Source: Enterobacter kobei (lineage in GTDB: Bacteria; Pseudomonadota; Gammaproteobacteria; Enterobacterales; Enterobacteriaceae). Taken from it: a stretch of DNA of 64,000 nt. The position numbers and the translations under genes are program-made. Numbering within the stretch: position 1 is the first letter of the stretch; every line of letters starts with the position of its first letter. Location: NCBI RefSeq assembly GCF_001729765.1, contig NZ_CP017181.1, positions 4,526,001-4,590,000 on the forward strand. The letters are read 5' to 3'. Below the pieces are notes generated by a model, which was not told where the DNA came from, ran no database searches, and was given only the letters and a program-made list of their open reading frames with translations. Below, piece by piece: positions 61,730 through 64,000 of this stretch.

Positions 61730-64000
61730 TTACCAGTCCGCGTAAGGAATGAGCGGCTGCGGCGGTAAGTCCATATCGCCCTGCCAGCCTGCGGCAGAGT
61801 AACGCACATAAATCAGCGCATGGCTTGGGGTATAGTCTTTCGCTTCCTGAATATCCACGCCCATGCCCACAAACCAGTTGGACGTGACCCGGCGTTCGAT
61901 AATCGCCCGTGCGGTGTAACCCGTGCCGGAGCTGCTGCTGCCGGTTTCCATCGCGCCCCGGTCAGTATAGCGGCCGGGTTCATCGGTCGGGATCAGACTC
62001 TGAATCGGGTAGCGCAGTTCATCTTTGGTTTTGGAGTGTGACCAGGAGACAGAGCCGCCCAGCTCCCAGGACCAGTTTTCCGTGCGTTTACGCCAGGTCA
62101 CCGGCAGTGCGAAGGAGACATACTCCTGCGGGCTGTAATAGCCGCCCTGACCCAAGGTATATCCGCTCAGGTCTTTGTCGTAATGCCAGAGCATATTGGA
62201 GACGCCGACCGTCAGGCGCTCGTTGTTTTTATTAATGAGCTTGTAGTAGTAACCCGTCATCCAGCGGACGCGCCAGTTATCTTCCACATTTTTACCCGTC
62301 AGCGTTTCTGCGTTCAGGCTTGACCAGACGCCGTTCGCCTCACCTTTGTCATAGCTGATGCTTACGCCACCCCCGGTCGCCCGTACGCCGCCCCAGGTGG
62401 TGCCGGTATTGGTATCTTTCTGCCCGGCGAAGGCCAGCAGTGAACTGGAGATTGGCCGACGATGGGCGTTGACGGTATAACCGATGGGACCCAGATCGCT
62501 GCTGTAGCTCAGGCCGCCCACCACGTCGACGACGTCAAAGCCCATTGGGGTGGTACCAATATCCATCGACCAGGTTTTATTCTGCCAGCCGACGGCGACG
62601 CTGGCGCCACTGTCACTCTGATGGGTGCTGCCGCTACACGGTGTTTCGTAGCAGGTCCCCCATTTAGGGTCGTACGTACCGTTATTGTTATCAAATGAAC
62701 CGGCGTCCATATTGACCAAATCGCTTCTGAAGAACATGCGGCCATCAGAGAGCGGGGCATCGACCTGGAGCATGGTGGTATGGGCTTTCAGATCGGAATA
62801 GCCCCCCGTGCCGCTGGAGCCCCAGTAATCGTGCTGCAGCGTGACGTTAACATCCTGCTGACGGTACAAATCACCGGCGTCACTCCGTACGCCGCGCTTC
62901 AGCCAGTCATCTTTTTCATCGTTACGCGTCAGACGGGTGAAACTGTCGTTGTCCACCGGACGGGTCGTCGTGATGCCTGATGACACCATCGCGTCTTTAT
63001 ACGTCTCCAGCGCTTGCTGAGGCTGACCGTTCTGCGCCTGGAAGCGCGCGGCATCACGTAACACCAGCGCTTTTTCCATTGAGGCAGGCTGCGATTTGGC
63101 CTGCGGAATGATGTTGTTGAAGGTCTGCTCTGCGGCGGCGGAATCGCCCAGCCCCGCCTGCGCCATCGCGATCCGGCGCTGCATATTAAGGGATAACGGT
63201 TCGCCATTTTGCGCGGCAGGCAGTTTCGCCAGCTCGGCACGCGCAGCGTCCTTGTTACCTTGCGCGCTATAAATCTCGGTCAGACCGAGGATCGCGTCCT
63301 CGTTCTGCGGCTCACGCTGCAGGACGGCGTTGTACGTGGTTTTCGCCGATTCCAGATCGCCACGCTGCTGCGCCCAGTCGGCCAGCGTTAAGTCGATACG
63401 GGTAGAGGTCGGCTGCTGACGCAGAAGGTTTTCCGCCTCCTGCTCTTTACCGCTGTCGCGCAGGCGGTTGGCGGTTTCCAGCACCTGGTTACTTTGCAGA
63501 CGGTCGGCCAGTTCCTGAATGTTGCCATTCCACTGGCTACGCGGCAGCGCATCAGGATGTCCGCCTGGCTGCGCTGGCCCGCGCTGTAGAGATCGCGCGA
63601 GAGACGATACGTTATCCAGACGTCGCCTGGCGAGAGCGCCAGACGGCGGCGCTGTATTTCTGCTGCCTGGGCGTATTTCCCCTGATTCTCCAGCTGTTCG
63701 GCCTGGGCGGACAGTTGCTCGTTAGTCAGGCTACGTTCAATATCATCAATGCTCCGGCGCTGGCTGGCAGAAAGCGACTGGATAAACTGCGAGGCTTTCT
63801 CCGGTGACTGTGCGCGGTAAATATTGGCCAGGCCGCGAACCGCATTGCTGTTACCGCTGTCCATACGCAACGCCTGACGATAATAACGCTCCGCCGCATC
63901 GTTATCTTTACGTGCCGCCGCGGTATCACCCAGGCCCAGCACCGCGTAACTGTCGGTATTGTCGATGTTACGTGCCTGCTGATAGTAACGTTCCGCCTGT
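61730..64000 (-). pseudogene. bcsC: Cellulose synthase outer-membrane subunit BcsC, frameshifted (5' end off window)
   Basis: BcsC exports cellulose: a periplasmic TPR scaffold followed by a 16-strand outer-membrane barrel (C-terminal part here, ending PLIPYADW). TPR reading continues from the window edge to about 63547 (SRDLYSAGQRSQADILMR) and then leaves frame, stopping at 63388. The downstream frame, from RSQWNGNIQELADRLQSNQ onward, is intact to the C-terminus. Compared with E. coli BcsC, about 36 residues between LMR and the LPRxQW segment are missing, so an out-of-frame deletion of roughly 110 bp sits at about 63545-63550. The rest of the gene looks undamaged, which suggests recent loss. 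Confidence 0.8.

Overview
The window reads as chromosome of an enterobacterium close to Enterobacter (Enterobacter cloacae complex or a near relative such as Lelliottia or Leclercia). Gene content and order follow the E. coli 76-79 min region (glpEG-glpD, glgBXCAP, asd, yhgN, tusA, yhhQ, dcrB, yhhS, yhhT, acpT ... yhiN, pitA, uspBA, rsmJ, prlC, rlmJ, gor, treF, yhjBCDE, yhjG, pdeH, kdgK, yhjJ, dctA, pdeK, bcsC), and most proteins match the E. coli length. The species call is inference from synteny and protein similarity recalled from memory; no search was run.

Region by region. 1-2.7 kb: aerobic glycerol-3-phosphate genes, with glpEG and glpD diverging from a GlpR operator. 2.7-4.0 kb: an IS481-family insertion sequence that has landed inside a REP palindrome between the convergent 3' ends of glpD and glgP. 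4.1-13.5 kb: the complete glycogen operon glgBXCAP. 13.7-20.5 kb: asd, a MarC-family protein, tusA, the queuosine-precursor transporter yhhQ, dcrB, two transporters and acpT, whose product lacks a normally conserved metal-binding Asp. 20.4-27.8 kb: the seven-gene arnBCADTEF operon (lipid A 4-amino-4-deoxyarabinose, polymyxin resistance), read through 4-nt or 1-nt overlaps and preceded by a PmrA-box match. 28.1-33.0 kb: genes not found here in E. coli: phenolic acid decarboxylase padC with a divergent LysR regulator and an SDR, an NlpC/P60 hydrolase, a HAD phosphatase and a chromosomal TerC.

33.1-44.3 kb returns to core genes: yhiN, phosphate transporter pitA, uspB/uspA, two rRNA methyltransferases, oligopeptidase A, glutathione reductase and cytoplasmic trehalase. 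44.4-48.6 kb is a short accessory block: a membrane protein resembling the STY4199 HEPN family, a GNAT acetyltransferase, a lysozyme-like protein that has lost catalytic residues, the LuxR-type regulator yhjB and an SDR. 48.7-64.0 kb holds yhjC, yhjD, yhjE, yhjG, pdeH, kdgK, yhjJ, dctA, pdeK and the 3' part of bcsC. Two c-di-GMP phosphodiesterases lie beside the cellulose locus: pdeH has a textbook sigma-28 promoter, and pdeK is next to bcsC, which appears broken by an out-of-frame internal deletion.

Two families of dispersed palindromic repeats punctuate the window. Classical REP/BIME units occur at four places. A second family, with a CCCTCACCC...CCCTCTCCC core, has five copies, every one between the 3' ends of two convergent genes.
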